Position numbers and translations under genes: made by a program. Shown in pieces: positions 1 to 10,500 of a stretch of 28,614 bases of DNA; within the stretch, counting starts at the first letter, position 1, and every line of letters begins with the position of its first letter. The stretch covers positions 1 to 28,614 of the forward strand of contig JAAAUF010000536.1 in assembly GCA_015499985.1 (NCBI GenBank), given 5' to 3'. This stretch comes from Haplosporangium gracile (lineage: Eukaryota > Mortierellomycota > Mortierellomycetes > Mortierellales > Mortierellaceae). A model generated the notes under the pieces. That model was not told the DNA's origin, made no database searches, and worked only from the letters and a program-made list of their open reading frames with translations.

Positions 1-2
1 TC

Positions 3-1478
3 CCACAAGTCCTCTGGATCCTGAACGCGTATACAATCTCCTTTGCGGGCCTCCTCCTCGTCTCCGGTCGTCTCGGTGATCTCTTTGGACATCGCCGGAT
101 GTTTATGTTTGGTCTCTTCTGGTTCGCCCTCTGGGCTCTGATCGTCTCCTTCTCGACATCCCCAATCATGTTTATCCTCGCGCGTGCGCTTCAGGGTATG
201 GGTGCTGCAGCAACCGTCCCTACCGCCATGGCCCTGATCGCGACCACTTATCCTGCCGGACCGGAACGTACCAAGGCCTTCTCAATCTTTGGTGCCTTTG
301 GTGGTCTCGGCGCTGTTACTGGTATCCTTCTGGCTGGTGGGTTGATTGCTAGCATTGGCTGGCAATGGATCTTCCGTATCTCGGCCATTGCGGCCTTCAT
401 CCTTTTGGCAATCAGTTATATTGTCATCCCCGTCTCTGTTCCCAAGGCCGAGAAGCCCAAGATCGACTACCTCGGCGCCGTCACCGCAACCATTAGTATC
501 ACAGGCATTGTCTACTATATCTCAACCGGTGTCGAGTATGGTTGGGCAGATCCCAAGACCCTCCCCATCTTTGTCGTCGCCCTCGTCCTCATCGCCCTTT
601 TTATCTTCATCGAGAGCCGCGTCCACTCCCCACTGATGCCCCTCCGCATTTGGAAGCTCAAGTCCTTCACCACCTCTGTCGTCCTCGCATTCGTCTCCAT
701 GGCCAAGTTCCAAGGAGTCATCTACTACGCGAACATGACCTTCCAAGAAGTTTTCCAATGGACACCCATCCAAACCGCCCTCGGCTTCCTGGTCCACTCC
801 CTCCTCGCCATGGTAGTCTTCACAATCTTGGGCCGCATGCTCCCCCGCCTGCCTCTCAAACCCCTCATCTTGACTGGCTTCCTCCTCCGCTCTGCCACCG
901 CTCTCATGTTCTCCTTTGTCAACGAACACACCAGCTACTGGACTCTCCCCTTCCCAGCATTCATCATCCACATCTTTGGCGTCGGCCTCTCCCTCCTCCC
1001 CATTCAAATCACAGCCGTCCGTGACGCCGAGAATAAGGACCAAGGTCTCGTCGGTGCACTCTACAACACTGGTCTCCAACTTGGCGCACCTTTTGGACTC
1101 GCGATCCTGAACGTCATCGCCATCTCGACCAATGGAAACACCGAAGGTGCTGTTCGTGGTGGTCCCGCTCTGGCCAAGGGGTTCCATAATGCCTTCTACG
1201 CCATGATCGCCATGGGTCTCTTTGGATTCTTGCTCGCCCTTGTCATCCTCCCCTGGGACAAGCCCGTCCGTCCTGCTGTCCACAAGAACGTCTCGAACCC
1301 TTCTCTGGCTTCGACGGCCATCCCTGCCAACAATGCCAGCACCAGTGAGCCCAAGGATCTTGAAGAGATTATCTCTTCATCTGAAGTTAGTGGTCACGCT
1401 TCAGAGCACCACGACAGCGATGCAAGCACGATTGCCAGTCGATCCGACGATCTCGAAAAGGGTCACCTTCATGTGTAA
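3..1478 (+). CDS. MFS transporter, DHA2 (14-TM) drug:H+ antiporter type, 5'-partial
   Basis: The frame is open from base 3, so the gene starts before the window and about 491 residues are visible. It begins inside TM2 and runs straight into MFS motif A in the TM2-TM3 loop (GRLGDLFGHRR, about bases 66-98). A motif B-like stretch (ARALQGMGAA) follows, then a glycine-rich antiporter motif C-like segment (GAFGGLGAVTGILLAGG) in TM5. Eleven to twelve further hydrophobic segments follow, and then a hydrophilic, acidic, Ser-rich cytoplasmic tail of about 60 residues that ends at TAA 1478. The motif C signature and apparent helix number place it in the proton-driven DHA2 multidrug/aminotriazole-resistance group at the plasma or vacuolar membrane. 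The substrate cannot be read from sequence. No intron is seen in the visible part. It converges on the Tom20-SET gene, with 351 bases between the stop codons. The internal ATG at 99 is not the start, because conserved motif A lies upstream of it. Confidence 0.9.
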   Translation, partial: PQVLWILNAYTISFAGLLLVSGRLGDLFGHRRMFMFGLFWFALWALIVSFSTSPIMFILARALQGMGAAATVPTAMALIATTYPAGPERTKAFSIFGAFGGLGAVTGILLAGGLIASIGWQWIFRISAIAAFILLAISYIVIPVSVPKAEKPKIDYLGAVTATISITGIVYYISTGVEYGWADPKTLPIFVVALVLIALFIFIESRVHSPLMPLRIWKLKSFTTSVVLAFVSMAKFQGVIYYANMTFQEVFQWTPIQTALGFLVHSLLAMVVFTILGRMLPRLPLKPLILTGFLLRSATALMFSFVNEHTSYWTLPFPAFIIHIFGVGLSLLPIQITAVRDAENKDQGLVGALYNTGLQLGAPFGLAILNVIAISTNGNTEGAVRGGPALAKGFHNAFYAMIAMGLFGFLLALVILPWDKPVRPAVHKNVSNPSLASTAIPANNASTSEPKDLEEIISSSEVSGHASEHHDSDASTIASRSDDLEKGHLHV

Positions 1479-1829
1479 ATCTATCTCATTTTCATTTATT
1501 TTTTTTATCCTATTGTTCATGGTTAGAGCGAACAACCTCTTCGCCGCATAGATACCATTTTTCATAGCACTTCACTCAGTACTTTTTTTGCATCTTATTT
1601 TATATCATAAAACGCATTGTCCCATTCTGTCATTGAAAATCTTTACCTTCTTGGTTGATGCATCTTCCCCCATCAGGCGCAAAAGAAAATACACGCGTGT
1701 TACTGAACCAAACCCGAACTAGCCTTTAAGCAACGTACGCTCAAAATAACTTTCAAGGAAAGACCCTTATATGCTGAAAATTACACATTTATTTTATCCA
1801 AGAAACACCAATAAAGAAAATATCAATTC
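1479..1829. other. convergent intergenic region (3' ends)
   Basis: AT-rich non-coding DNA between two convergent stop codons. It must hold both 3' UTRs. The minus-strand gene has a canonical AATAAA at 1788-1793, 37-42 bases past its stop. The plus-strand side has only A/T-rich variants near 1600-1610. Nothing else recognised. Confidence 0.6.
1788..1793 (-). terminator. putative polyadenylation signal (AATAAA) for the Tom20-SET gene
   Basis: Canonical AATAAA on the minus strand, about 37 bases downstream of the stop at 1830. That is a typical spacing for a 3' end-processing hexamer. The site is inferred; no transcript evidence is available. Confidence 0.45.
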
Positions 1830-3862
1830 TTAATCAGTCATCTCGCAGAGGGGACATGAGCATTGAAGACGGTACTTTGTAAACAACTCCAGACGACGCT
1901 GCTCGGTCGAAAGTTTCCCGTTCTTGATATACCCAACTTGGAGCTCATCGCCCGAGCGGATGTTCTCGGTGGCGACAAGAGAGACAGTATGGTCTCGGCT
2001 AGAGTAGACAATCTTGGTATTGGGCTCGCACGAGTGCATCAGGTAGGAGGTTGCTTTGTACAGTCCTACTCCAGTGATGGGGCGGTCACGCACGCTGCGA
2101 TGACTCTCGGGCAATGGCTGGTTACGTTATATGGGCACGTTATTTGGGCATACGAAAAAGAAAAGAAAAAAAGCAATGAAAAAAACATGAGTTCCTCAGC
2201 CTGAACAATGACATCTAAACTTCATGATAAAATAAACATTGAATAAACAATAGTGCGACGGAAACAACATATATCATACCTTGACGTTAAGGGAGGTGCT
2301 CAGGCCCGAGGAAACTCCATAAAGGTTATGGAGGATACGAGCCTTCATGATCAAGTACCGCTCCTCAGTAATAAACTGGTCAATTCCAGGAATGCTCGAT
2401 CCCAAGGCCAACTTCAACAACTCAATCTCCTTCTCCTCATCAGGACCCAAAGTCTGCTCAACATAGACAAGACGCTCGAGATGATCAAACGAGTTGTACT
2501 CTGCTCCGCTATTTAACGACTCATCATGGACCATCTTGGCCAAGAACTTGGCCAACATGCCCGGGACAACATTCCGAGTCTCCTTGGTATACTCGCGCAA
2601 TGCCTGAGCAGGGGCCGAACCGCCCTTGAGGTTCTTTGTACAAAGAATCTCGTGGAACTCTTGTCCAGCCGAGGTACGGCACTCCTCTGAACAGAAAACG
2701 GCGACCGAGCAGGAGGTGCAAGGAATCATAACCTCCTTCTTAATCATCTCCTTCAGACAGTAGTGGCAAAAGTTCTTGCCCTCGAGCGAGGGCTCCAAAG
2801 AGCTGATGACAGGGGTCTCGGTGTAGATGACCTCGCCCTTGGTAAATCCCTTAGTGGCCACCAATCCACGACGCACAACCCTCTGTCCATTGACATCCAG
2901 ACCCTCGGGCTTCTCCTCCACTTTAACATTCATCTCCTTGGGAGGGAACACTGTGTAATACCTCTCCTCCTTGCTCTGGACCTACAGGCACACCGTTGCG
3001 GATCAAAATTCAGAGGGTCAATTAATCGTTCCGATGGAGACAATGACAGGATTGAACCTGACATAGACTTCAATGACCGCTTTCAGTGGCCACAATCGAC
3101 TTACATCCTTGCTGAGCATGCCCATGACGACAGTAAAGACCTCAGGAGGAATGGTCTTTTGGAAAACCATCACCAGCTCGGCAGGGGCAGGGTAAACCTT
3201 CAATGCCTTGTAAAAGCAGATCGCAGCTTTGCTATAGTTCTCGGGTCCTGTTTAAACGAACATGTATATGTACAGTACCGCGTTAGAAAAAACATTCCAA
3301 ACCGGGGTTCCATTACATTTCTTAGTCCTGTGCGCCTCCTTTCTTAGTCACGAATCCACATCCGGACGTCAGTTTCCTTCGATTACCTTTGACGAAGAGC
3401 TCTTCTCCGGCAGAGAGTTGCGCCATACAGAACTGCTCCCGTTCCTCCATGGATGTAGGGAAATCCTCCTCCGTAACCGAGGCAAGGAAATCCTCAATGT
3501 CCTGTGTACTCTCCTCTGTCAGCTTCTTGGCCTCGGCCTTGGCAAGCTTCTCAGCACGCTTCCTGTCCCTCTCTATTTATTTATGCGAGGTAATCAGTGG
3601 TGTCAATTGGGTTGTTAGTATCCCTCTTCCTTTGTGTTGTCGTCCTCATCTCAATTCGTCGGGAACTGAGTAGATGCGGAGGGGTTTGTATGCAAAGTGG
3701 ATGTCCTCCCTCATTCCAACGGAAATAAATGAATCCGAACGTACTCAGCTTGCGCTTGAACTCGGGATCAGACTGTCGCTTCGAATCGAAATAGACTGCA
3801 TATCCGACGGTCGCAACAGCAAGCACGCCGACAGTGGCCGCAACAATGGTCGTTGTTTTCAT
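1830..3862 (-). CDS. Tom20-like mitochondrial receptor fused to MYND zinc finger and SET domain (SMYD-like lysine methyltransferase)
   Basis: Five exons: 3862-3745, 3572-3387, 3247-3105, 2981-2280, 2117-1830. All introns are GT-AG (172, 139, 123 and 162 nt). Total 1437 nt, 478 residues, no frame break. Residues 6-25 form one hydrophobic anchor followed by YFDSKRQSDPEFKRKL, as in the N-terminal anchor of fungal Tom20. Residues 40-149 are a charged linker and a TPR-like segment with ALKVYPAPAEL and IPPEVF, also Tom20 hallmarks. Residues about 182-208 match the start of a SET domain (RGLVATKGFTKGEVIYTE). Residues 221-263 are a MYND finger (CxxC, CxxC, CxxxC, HxxxC). Residues 384-478 carry the second SET half with MHSCEPN, a GDELQVGY segment (Tyr446) and post-SET CSCPLC. 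Tom20 is a presequence receptor in the mitochondrial outer membrane; SMYD proteins methylate lysines. A methyltransferase anchored on mitochondria and facing the cytosol is my inference. Met410 replaces the usual SET Asn, so activity is uncertain. ATG 3862 is chosen because the residues upstream are pyrimidine-tract translation. Confidence 0.85.
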
Positions 3863-4365
3863 TAGAGTGATCTGAGAGAGAAAAGAGTGGAGAGGGGGGA
3901 GGAGAGAGGAAAGGGGGAGGGGGAGAGAGAGAGAGAAGGAACGGTTGTGAAAGCTCATCACCACAACGTTTTTTTTCTGCTTCCGGGAAAGTGAATGAGC
4001 CTACAGCACACGTGACATGTGCCACCAACCGATCAACCTGGGGGTTTTCTACAAAATGCAAAGTAATCTCACTCTTGGCTGGGACCTGAAAAGACGCCCT
4101 AAGCCTCAGTGCAACACCCTCTAGTCTCTCAAGCATCACTTCAAACCAGATCCTCACTCCCTCTCTCTTATCCTTGCTGTCGTACAAACCAAATTCTGAG
4201 CTACTGATAAGATCACAAACATGGTTGTCTCGTTGTTCCTGAACAAAAAAGGAGGACCAAAAATATATTGAAAAAGGGCGCGCACGTATTGAAAAAGTTG
4301 TCCACAGCGAGTGTCGTCTTTTTATTTTTGATTTTCAAAAGTGATCGTGGTCGAAAAACAAGCGC
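3863..4365. other. intergenic: Tom20-SET upstream region and eS27 3' region
   Basis: About 500 bases without a convincing gene. Next to the Tom20-SET start, 3871-3945 is a strongly purine-rich plus strand, hence a pyrimidine tract on that gene's coding strand and probably its 5' leader or core promoter. Next to the eS27 stop lies an AATAAA on the minus strand at 4321-4326. Minus-strand reading frames here are low-complexity or short. Confidence 0.55.
4321..4326 (-). terminator. putative polyadenylation signal (AATAAA) for eS27
   Basis: Canonical AATAAA on the minus strand, about 40 bases beyond the eS27 stop at 4366 and inside an A/T-rich stretch. Confidence 0.45.
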
Positions 4366-5234
4366 TTAAGCCTGCTTGCGGCGGAAAGAGCAGCCTAATA
4401 GAAAGCAGCAAGTAGAGAGCAGAAAAAGATGGTTAGATCGCTGCCTGTGCTTGCATCAAAAAAATCACAGCGCAGTAGCAAACACATAAAAGTGATGCCG
4501 ATCATCCGGTAAATGAAACCATAAAAATCTTGATGACTTACCCTCGGTCAAGCGGGTGATACCACCGGTGGGCTGGGCAAGAACATTGGCGCAGCTCGAG
4601 CACATGACAACGGTCTGGGCGTGCGAGAAGACGGTAGTGATCTGGACGCATCCCTGTAAAGATGCCGCATTGAAGAAACGAGAATAGGAAAGGCTGTGTG
4701 AGTAAAGCATCGTTATTCCATAGTCTAAGACAGTTGGATATTTGACAAGGTCGAGTGCCGTGTTTTCCTATTGCTGCTTTCGAAAAGGGAGTGTCGAAGG
4801 CGTACGCGATTGGTCCTGTGAAAAGCTGAAAGATTACTACGGGCGGGAAAAATAAGGCTTGAAGATCTGTGCTGCCGCAGATTGCTGGTGAGTTGTGTTG
4901 TGTTCCTGCCCGGGAACAAGCGTTCCTGTTGAAAGAGCAACAGATCGCCATAAAAGGGTTCCTCCTGTCTTGGTGAGAGGTCGCTGTCTCCATCGCTTCA
5001 AAGTCAGTGTAGCTCGATAAAAGGAAAAAAAACGCCCGATGTCGCCATTTTAGAAAGTAGTGTCGATATACTTTTCCTGTTGAGTTGAGGGGTTTCCGTT
5101 GCTTGGACTTGTCACTAAAGACTTACAGGGCACTTGACGTCCATGAAGTAGGAGTTGGGAGACTGCACAAGTCTCTTCAACTTGTGGGTCTTCTGCTCAA
5201 GAGCGTGGGAGGGGTTCAAGAGATCAACAGCCAA
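4366..5234 (-). CDS. rps27: 40S ribosomal protein eS27 (RPS27); first exon not resolved
   Basis: Three coding exons are certain: 5234-5127, 4653-4542 and 4394-4366, all with GT-AG borders. They encode 82 residues that follow eS27 from LAVDLLNP to the terminal CSFRRKQA. The C4 zinc finger is visible (CPGC, then CSSC), with the diagnostic [15 protein letters not shown] and RLTEG. eS27 is a small zinc-binding protein of the 40S subunit; family members are about 82-84 residues, so only the initiator Met, or Met plus one residue, is missing. The acceptor TAG directly before 5234 is phase 0, so the start lies in a separate upstream exon. The only ATG I found that is followed directly by GT is at 5949-5947 (ATG then GTGGAG), which would make a first intron of 712 nt; that donor is weak. 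The intron between 5126 and 4654 is 473 nt, long for this window. Confidence 0.93.
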
Positions 5235-6129
5235 CTATTGATGGAGAAGCCAAAACAAAGGCGAACTGATGTTAGTTTCGCCATGCTTTCGTTTCAGGCG
5301 TTGTTTTCCTTGCAAGGGGTTTCTTCCGGTCTTATGTATTGTAGCTGTTGCTGGACGCTGTTTTGGCGGCTCCGAGAGTTGTATACGTGTCTAGCTTTGG
5401 CATCCTTTTGTTGTTTGCTGTCAAGTTGTCTGTAAAGAGGGTCGGATGAGGAAGAGGAACTGCGGTGTGGTAGATCATAGTTTCGCCATGAATCCTTTGT
5501 AAAGAACAGTTGCTGTGCTGGTTGGTCACTTTTCTGCCTGCTGTCGGTCAAGGATAGTTTCAACATCGCTGCTCTCCGTTCTTGACGCCATGGGCACGCT
5601 TTCGAGATGGCATCTGAAAACAGAAACCACCCAGACCTCCATCCCTAGACAGATGAACAATATCCACCCATGAACCAAAAAAATGAAGATATCGATTGGC
5701 GATAATAACGACAGCATGATTCCGAGAGCGATGTCCTGCTATGTGCTCCCGAACGCCACATCTGTCGATGGATGTCTTCGTTGCCATGGTATCCATGGGC
5801 AGCAAGGCATGGATGTGAATGTGGTGTGTGCCGAGGTACGTCACGTGCCATTTTGCTTGCGATTCGAAAAGGGGAGAAATTGAGTCTGGCCCTGTTGAAG
5901 TGGAATATATCAATTCGCTGCAAAGCCACACTCTAGTTCACTCCACCATGCTCAGAAGTGGACACACAAAATGCGCGAGCTCGCGTCGCAAGGTGCGGAC
6001 GGACTGGGGGTTATTCGTAGATGCTGTTTATTGCGTTATTAAGATTGTAAGTAGAAACACTAGTGAGCTAGATTATAGAATCCACAGGAGTGGTAAATGA
6101 ATGGTCATAGAGGCAATTAGAGAACGTCT
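5235..6129. other. eS27 upstream region / probable long first intron and promoter; GH72 gene 3' region
   Basis: No convincing independent gene. On the minus strand this should hold the missing eS27 first exon and its long first intron: a CTAAC branch-like sequence near 5264 precedes the TAG acceptor at 5235-5237. The 6000-6129 end is the 3' flank of the GH72 gene. I searched for C/D-box snoRNA signals, which are common in ribosomal-protein introns, and saw no convincing pair. Confidence 0.45.
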
Positions 6130-7772
6130 TTAAAGAGCCAGCACAGACACGCTCAGAAGAACCGCCAAAGCGACCATGAAACTATCGCCCTTGACCTGAT
6201 CTCCTGCATTAGACTTGCCTGGCTTGGACTCCAAGTTCGGAGTGTCTTTCACGTTCGAACACCCTTGATCTGACGACTTGGCTGCGACCTGGAGCTTGGC
6301 CATGCCGTTAAAGTTGCAGGTGGCTGCGGCTTTCTTGCCAATGTTGGTGTAGTACGCGTTGTACATGTACGAGAGCTTCTGTGCGGGAGAACAGAACGAG
6401 TACTTGCCATAGACACCAGTCTTGCCGTTAGAGCTGATATCGTCGCAGGAGGTCATACCACAGACTGTGTTGAGCAAGGTACCAAGACTCTCTGTCGTGG
6501 CCACGGCCTGGTCAGAGGCCACGCAGCTCAGGCTGGACATCATACAATCGCAGGCGGCGCTTGACGGAGTAGGGGCCAATTTCTCGCTGGGCTCCCAGGT
6601 GGGTGTGATGGCGGGACAGGTAGAAATGGGGCGGATCTCCTTGAAGGCGTCCATCTTGACGCCGGCAGGGCGGAGAGGAGAGAGGGCGGCCTTGAGATTG
6701 GTGTAGTCGGGCAATAACGAGACGGTGTTGTCGGGCTTGACCTGGACGAGACCATAGTTGTTGTCTTCCTGCGACCATTCATAGACAATACCGCCAGACC
6801 AGTTGTCTGTCATGTCAGGCCCAAAGATCGACTTGACCTCGGGAAAGGTTCGTGGAATCACCGCGTTACAGCCAAACTCGGACAGGAAAACAGGGATCGA
6901 GTAAGAGGCAATATCTTTTGTGCGTTCGGCATAGCCAGAAGTGTTATAGGTCGTGCTGGTTCCACACCATTCGTAGAGGTTGATACCGAAAAAATCAATC
7001 CGCTCCTCTTCCTTGCCGCAGTTGAAGTACGACTGGATCTGGAGGCGAATGTCTGGGTCATCGTTATTGGCGTAGCCTACTGGGATCTTGCGTGCGGATG
7101 TCGAGGCGATGTAGGTCTTGGTGTCGCGCAGCATGGCCCTGACATAGCCGCTAGCGATGGTGGTCTTGTTGTCGTTCGTGACCTCGTTTCCAACAAAGAA
7201 GCCGAGGGTGTTGGGGTATCCCTTGAAGGCATCGATGGTGCTGCGGACGTTGTTCCAAATGTTGACGTCGTATTCGGGATTGTTGCGGACAATGGAGTGC
7301 TTGGGGACCATGAGGTCTAGGATGAGATAAATGCCTGAATCCTCGAGAGCCTTCATACACTCGTCGTGGTTCAGTGAGGGATCAACCTAACGTCGTTTGC
7401 ATGGTTCATGTTTCGATTGGTCAGTGCCCCTCGTTTTTTTGGTAGTTTTTAATGAGCGATATTTTTCGTACTAACGAGGCATAGAAATGAAAAAAAAAAT
7501 CTTACCTGGTAAACGCGCACAGTGTTGAGGCCGAGATCCTTCATGAGAGGAAAGTCGCGCTTGCAGTCGGCAGGTTTGGAGAGGGGGTCAGTAAAGCCGG
7601 CAGCGAGGGTCCGGGGTTGGTAAGCGACGCCTTTGATAAAGAACTGGTCCTGTGTAACGGAATCGAAAAACTTTGTTCCTTTGACTGTGACTGGATTCAG
7701 AGCCCATACTGGACCAAAGGCGGCCAACGAGAGGGCGAGAGTGAGGATGGGTGCGACCGCGAGTTTGACCAT
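6130..7772 (-). CDS. GH72 beta-1,3-glucanosyltransferase with X8 (CBM43) domain and GPI-anchor signal (GAS/GEL family)
   Basis: Two exons, 7772-7506 and 7386-6130, with a 119-nt GT-AG intron in phase 0; 507 residues. Residues 1-24 are a signal peptide ending in WA. The GH72 catalytic domain follows, with the acid/base Glu157 in GNEVTN and the nucleophile Glu259 in LSEFGC; yeast Gas1 has these at 161 and 262. Residues about 367-452 are a cysteine-rich X8 module (start CDCMMSSLSC), so this is the GH72+ subclass. A Ser/Asn/Gly-containing stretch and a final hydrophobic tail form a GPI-attachment signal. The enzyme acts outside the plasma membrane: it cleaves beta-1,3-glucan and transfers the new reducing end to another chain, elongating wall glucan. 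It lies head to head with the glucan synthase gene. The start is the ATG directly before the signal peptide; upstream codons are pyrimidine-tract translation. Confidence 0.95.
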
Positions 7773-10500
7773 CGTAGAAAGGAGGAAGGATACGTAAGAG
7801 TGAGGGCGGAGGAGAGATGTGTGGAGAGAAAGGAGCAGGCGGAGGATTTCAGGTAAGTTGTTTGGGTAGATAGGCACAGGTAACCCTTTGGGCGGCAGAT
7901 CAAAATTGATTAGAGAGAAAGAGAGAAAGAGAGTGTGGGAGAGAAATGATATTTTAAGATAAAGTGATGATTCGTGCACTGAAACCGGATTGAGTGCCTA
8001 ATAAAGGTTCCTCTCGATGGAATGTGGTGCAGTGCCGACAGTCTGGTTGGCTGGCTGGCTGACTGGTAGCTCTGAAGAGGTATGTCGTGAGAGGAGCCCT
8101 GTAAAAATAGGTATCGTAAAAATGAGAAGAATGAAAAGGAAAACACGTAGACAAGAAGAGGGTGGGGAGTCAAGGAGAGGAGTTAATCCGGAAGACAGAA
8201 AGGCACGTAGTCGGTGAATGAGAGTGGGTATCAGAGCTGGGAACAAACAAAGGGGGAAAAGATGGAGTTGTGGCTATCGGCCATTTTTATACAGCAGTGT
8301 CTATCCCGCGCTTTTTAATTTTTTGTTTTTAGCTATCGGGTATCGTGTTTGTGCATCCTTCAAGGGAGGTGATTGTAGGCCTCTATTCCTTTTCTCTCTC
8401 TGTCCATTGCATCATAGTAGAAAGTGAAAGAAAAGAAGGAGGATCCTGTCAGGTACCGCATGGAGTGTCATCTTGTTTGCATCTGTCAGTTGGGGCAAAT
8501 AAGGAGGTGGAAGGGTCCTGCCCTCCAACCCCGTCAAAAAATTGTTCACAATTCGGGATAATAAGATATGCCAGGCGCCGAAGGTAATGTACTTCTCCCT
8601 CTCTCTCCTATGCCCGTTCCATCCCAGCCAGGCGGAAGGCGACAACCTAGCGCAGCCCAGACTGAGATCAGATAAGAACCGAATCGATAATTAAAGAAGC
8701 GGTTCCCCAAAACTCTCCGGGAGAAAGGAAAATCAATCATGGTTCCCCACCACAGCGACGGTAAGAGGGGGGGGAAGGGAAAAAAAGGGTCCTTAGACTT
8801 CCAACTCAATCATAGAGCAGTCTGAACCGGAATCCATTTGAAGAACTAGGGGAAAAAACGAGGCACGACGCCACACTTAGCTCTTAATCCTACTTGGACC
8901 TTGTTCCTATTTGACTAACCAACATGGCGACAAGCGAGAGGCGTAATGCAACAAAAAAGGAATAACCAATTTTGGGCGTTCGACATGCGACTGTGGAGAG
9001 AGAGCGGTGTGATACAATTCCTATATTGCAGTCACAGGCGAGTAAGAAAAAGAAAGTACCCGAGGGCGTACAAAGCCGATTGAGGAAGGAGAGGATGGCG
9101 TTGTTGTTGTCTTAGTGTGGGTGAGTTCGAGGTGAACTCAAACGACGACAACAAAAACACATAAAGAAAACGATAAAAATAAAAACAGGGCGGAGAGTAA
9201 GAGAAATCGGTTCAGAAGCATGCGCCAGGGTCGGAAGGAGAAGGTACATGTAAATAGTGGCCGCCCGCGTATTTGCCATGTAGGCATGGCAGACAAGAAA
9301 GGAGCAGGCATGGCAAGCATGGACAGGAGTAATAGACGAAAAAAATATGGCCAGTGACCCCGACCTATGTTGTTGTTTTGCCGATGTTGCTGCCATTTGA
9401 GAGCCTGAGGGAGGAAGAAAAAGAAAAAGAAGGAATGGAAAGGGGTACTTTTGATGACTTTCTTGTAGAATTAGTTTGAGTAGGGTTTGCAAACATGCAA
9501 ATTTGTGCTGGACCAACTGTATATAATATTCATTCCTCTAAGCTCAATATTTCTCACACACAGCACATACAACACTAGAACACAACGGTTGCTAATGGTG
9601 TTGCAACGTGCTCACATCGAGAGACAGGAGAGAAACTCCAAAATCCTAATTGGCATTTGTAGTTTATTGCTTTTCTTCTCCCAGCGCCCAACTCACCGGG
9701 TGCTCTCACAGTTGTGAAATAAAATTCTCATGCCTACAGCCCTCGTTTTTTTGCTCTTTTTTTTTTCTCTCTTGTGAGGCGGAGAGATACGCTGATAGTT
9801 CACACTCCATCTCGTGTCTTTCCCCTCGCTCCCCTAAAAAAAAAAAAAAAAGTCGTTACACTGCATCTCGGTAATAATAAAAAGAAGATAGAACGACTCA
9901 GGCGAGCTCAACGAGTGGTTGGTTAACAATGAATGAGCAAGCAGGTAGATAGAGATTGCAAAGCACACGAGAGAGTGTGAGAGTCAAACAAGCTTTTTTT
10001 TTCGTTCAGGACCTCATGTCGTTATTTTTGATGGTTTTTTTTTCTATTTTTTATTTCTGTTTCTTGGTTTGCTGTCGTCAACAGTGGAACAAGATAGTTT
10101 TCTCCATGAGGATTTCCGTTGCTGTTGCTGCTGTAGTGTTTTACAGCGCTACGACATCGTCATGGATGGCGAATCTATAATGTTTAATCCGATGAAGGTG
10201 TTGGATCGGGCCACGATGACACCCTGAGATAAAGAAATTCTCGTCGGTGTAATTGAGCTCTTGCAGATCGATTGGGTGCCAAATGGATTATATATGTTTG
10301 AGAAGAGTGCACACACACAAAAGGAGAAACACAAAGACGAAGAAGAGAGAGAAAGGGATGGATATGCGCAACTGACTAACTAAAAACAAAACAAGTATTT
10401 TCCATGTTTCATGAGCAAAATCAATGCGCCATACCGAGATAATACAAATAGCAGCGTGAACAAGCACGGTGTTGGGTTGACTTGGAAAAGTAAAAAAAGG

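Noticed and set aside
542..1024. 160-codon overlapping plus-strand frame in the MFS gene
   Set aside because: Pro/His/Arg/Ser-rich out-of-frame translation of codon-biased DNA; no motif.
522..1283. 253-codon open frame antisense to the MFS gene
   Set aside because: It is the mirror of a GC-rich coding frame: extremely rich in Asp, Glu and Gly with no domain. The opposite strand has clear MFS motifs.
3863..3964. N-terminal extension of the Tom20-SET protein to an ATG at 3964
   Set aside because: The extra 34 residues are Ser/Leu/Pro from a pyrimidine tract; Tom20 homology and the anchor begin at ATG 3862.
4654..5126. snoRNA within the eS27 intron
   Set aside because: No paired C (RTGATGA) and D (CTGA) boxes at suitable spacing could be identified by eye on the transcribed strand.
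9122..9140. 7-base inverted repeat (TGAGTTC/GAACTCA)
   Set aside because: Real but short; isolated hairpins of this size are expected by chance in 28 kb.
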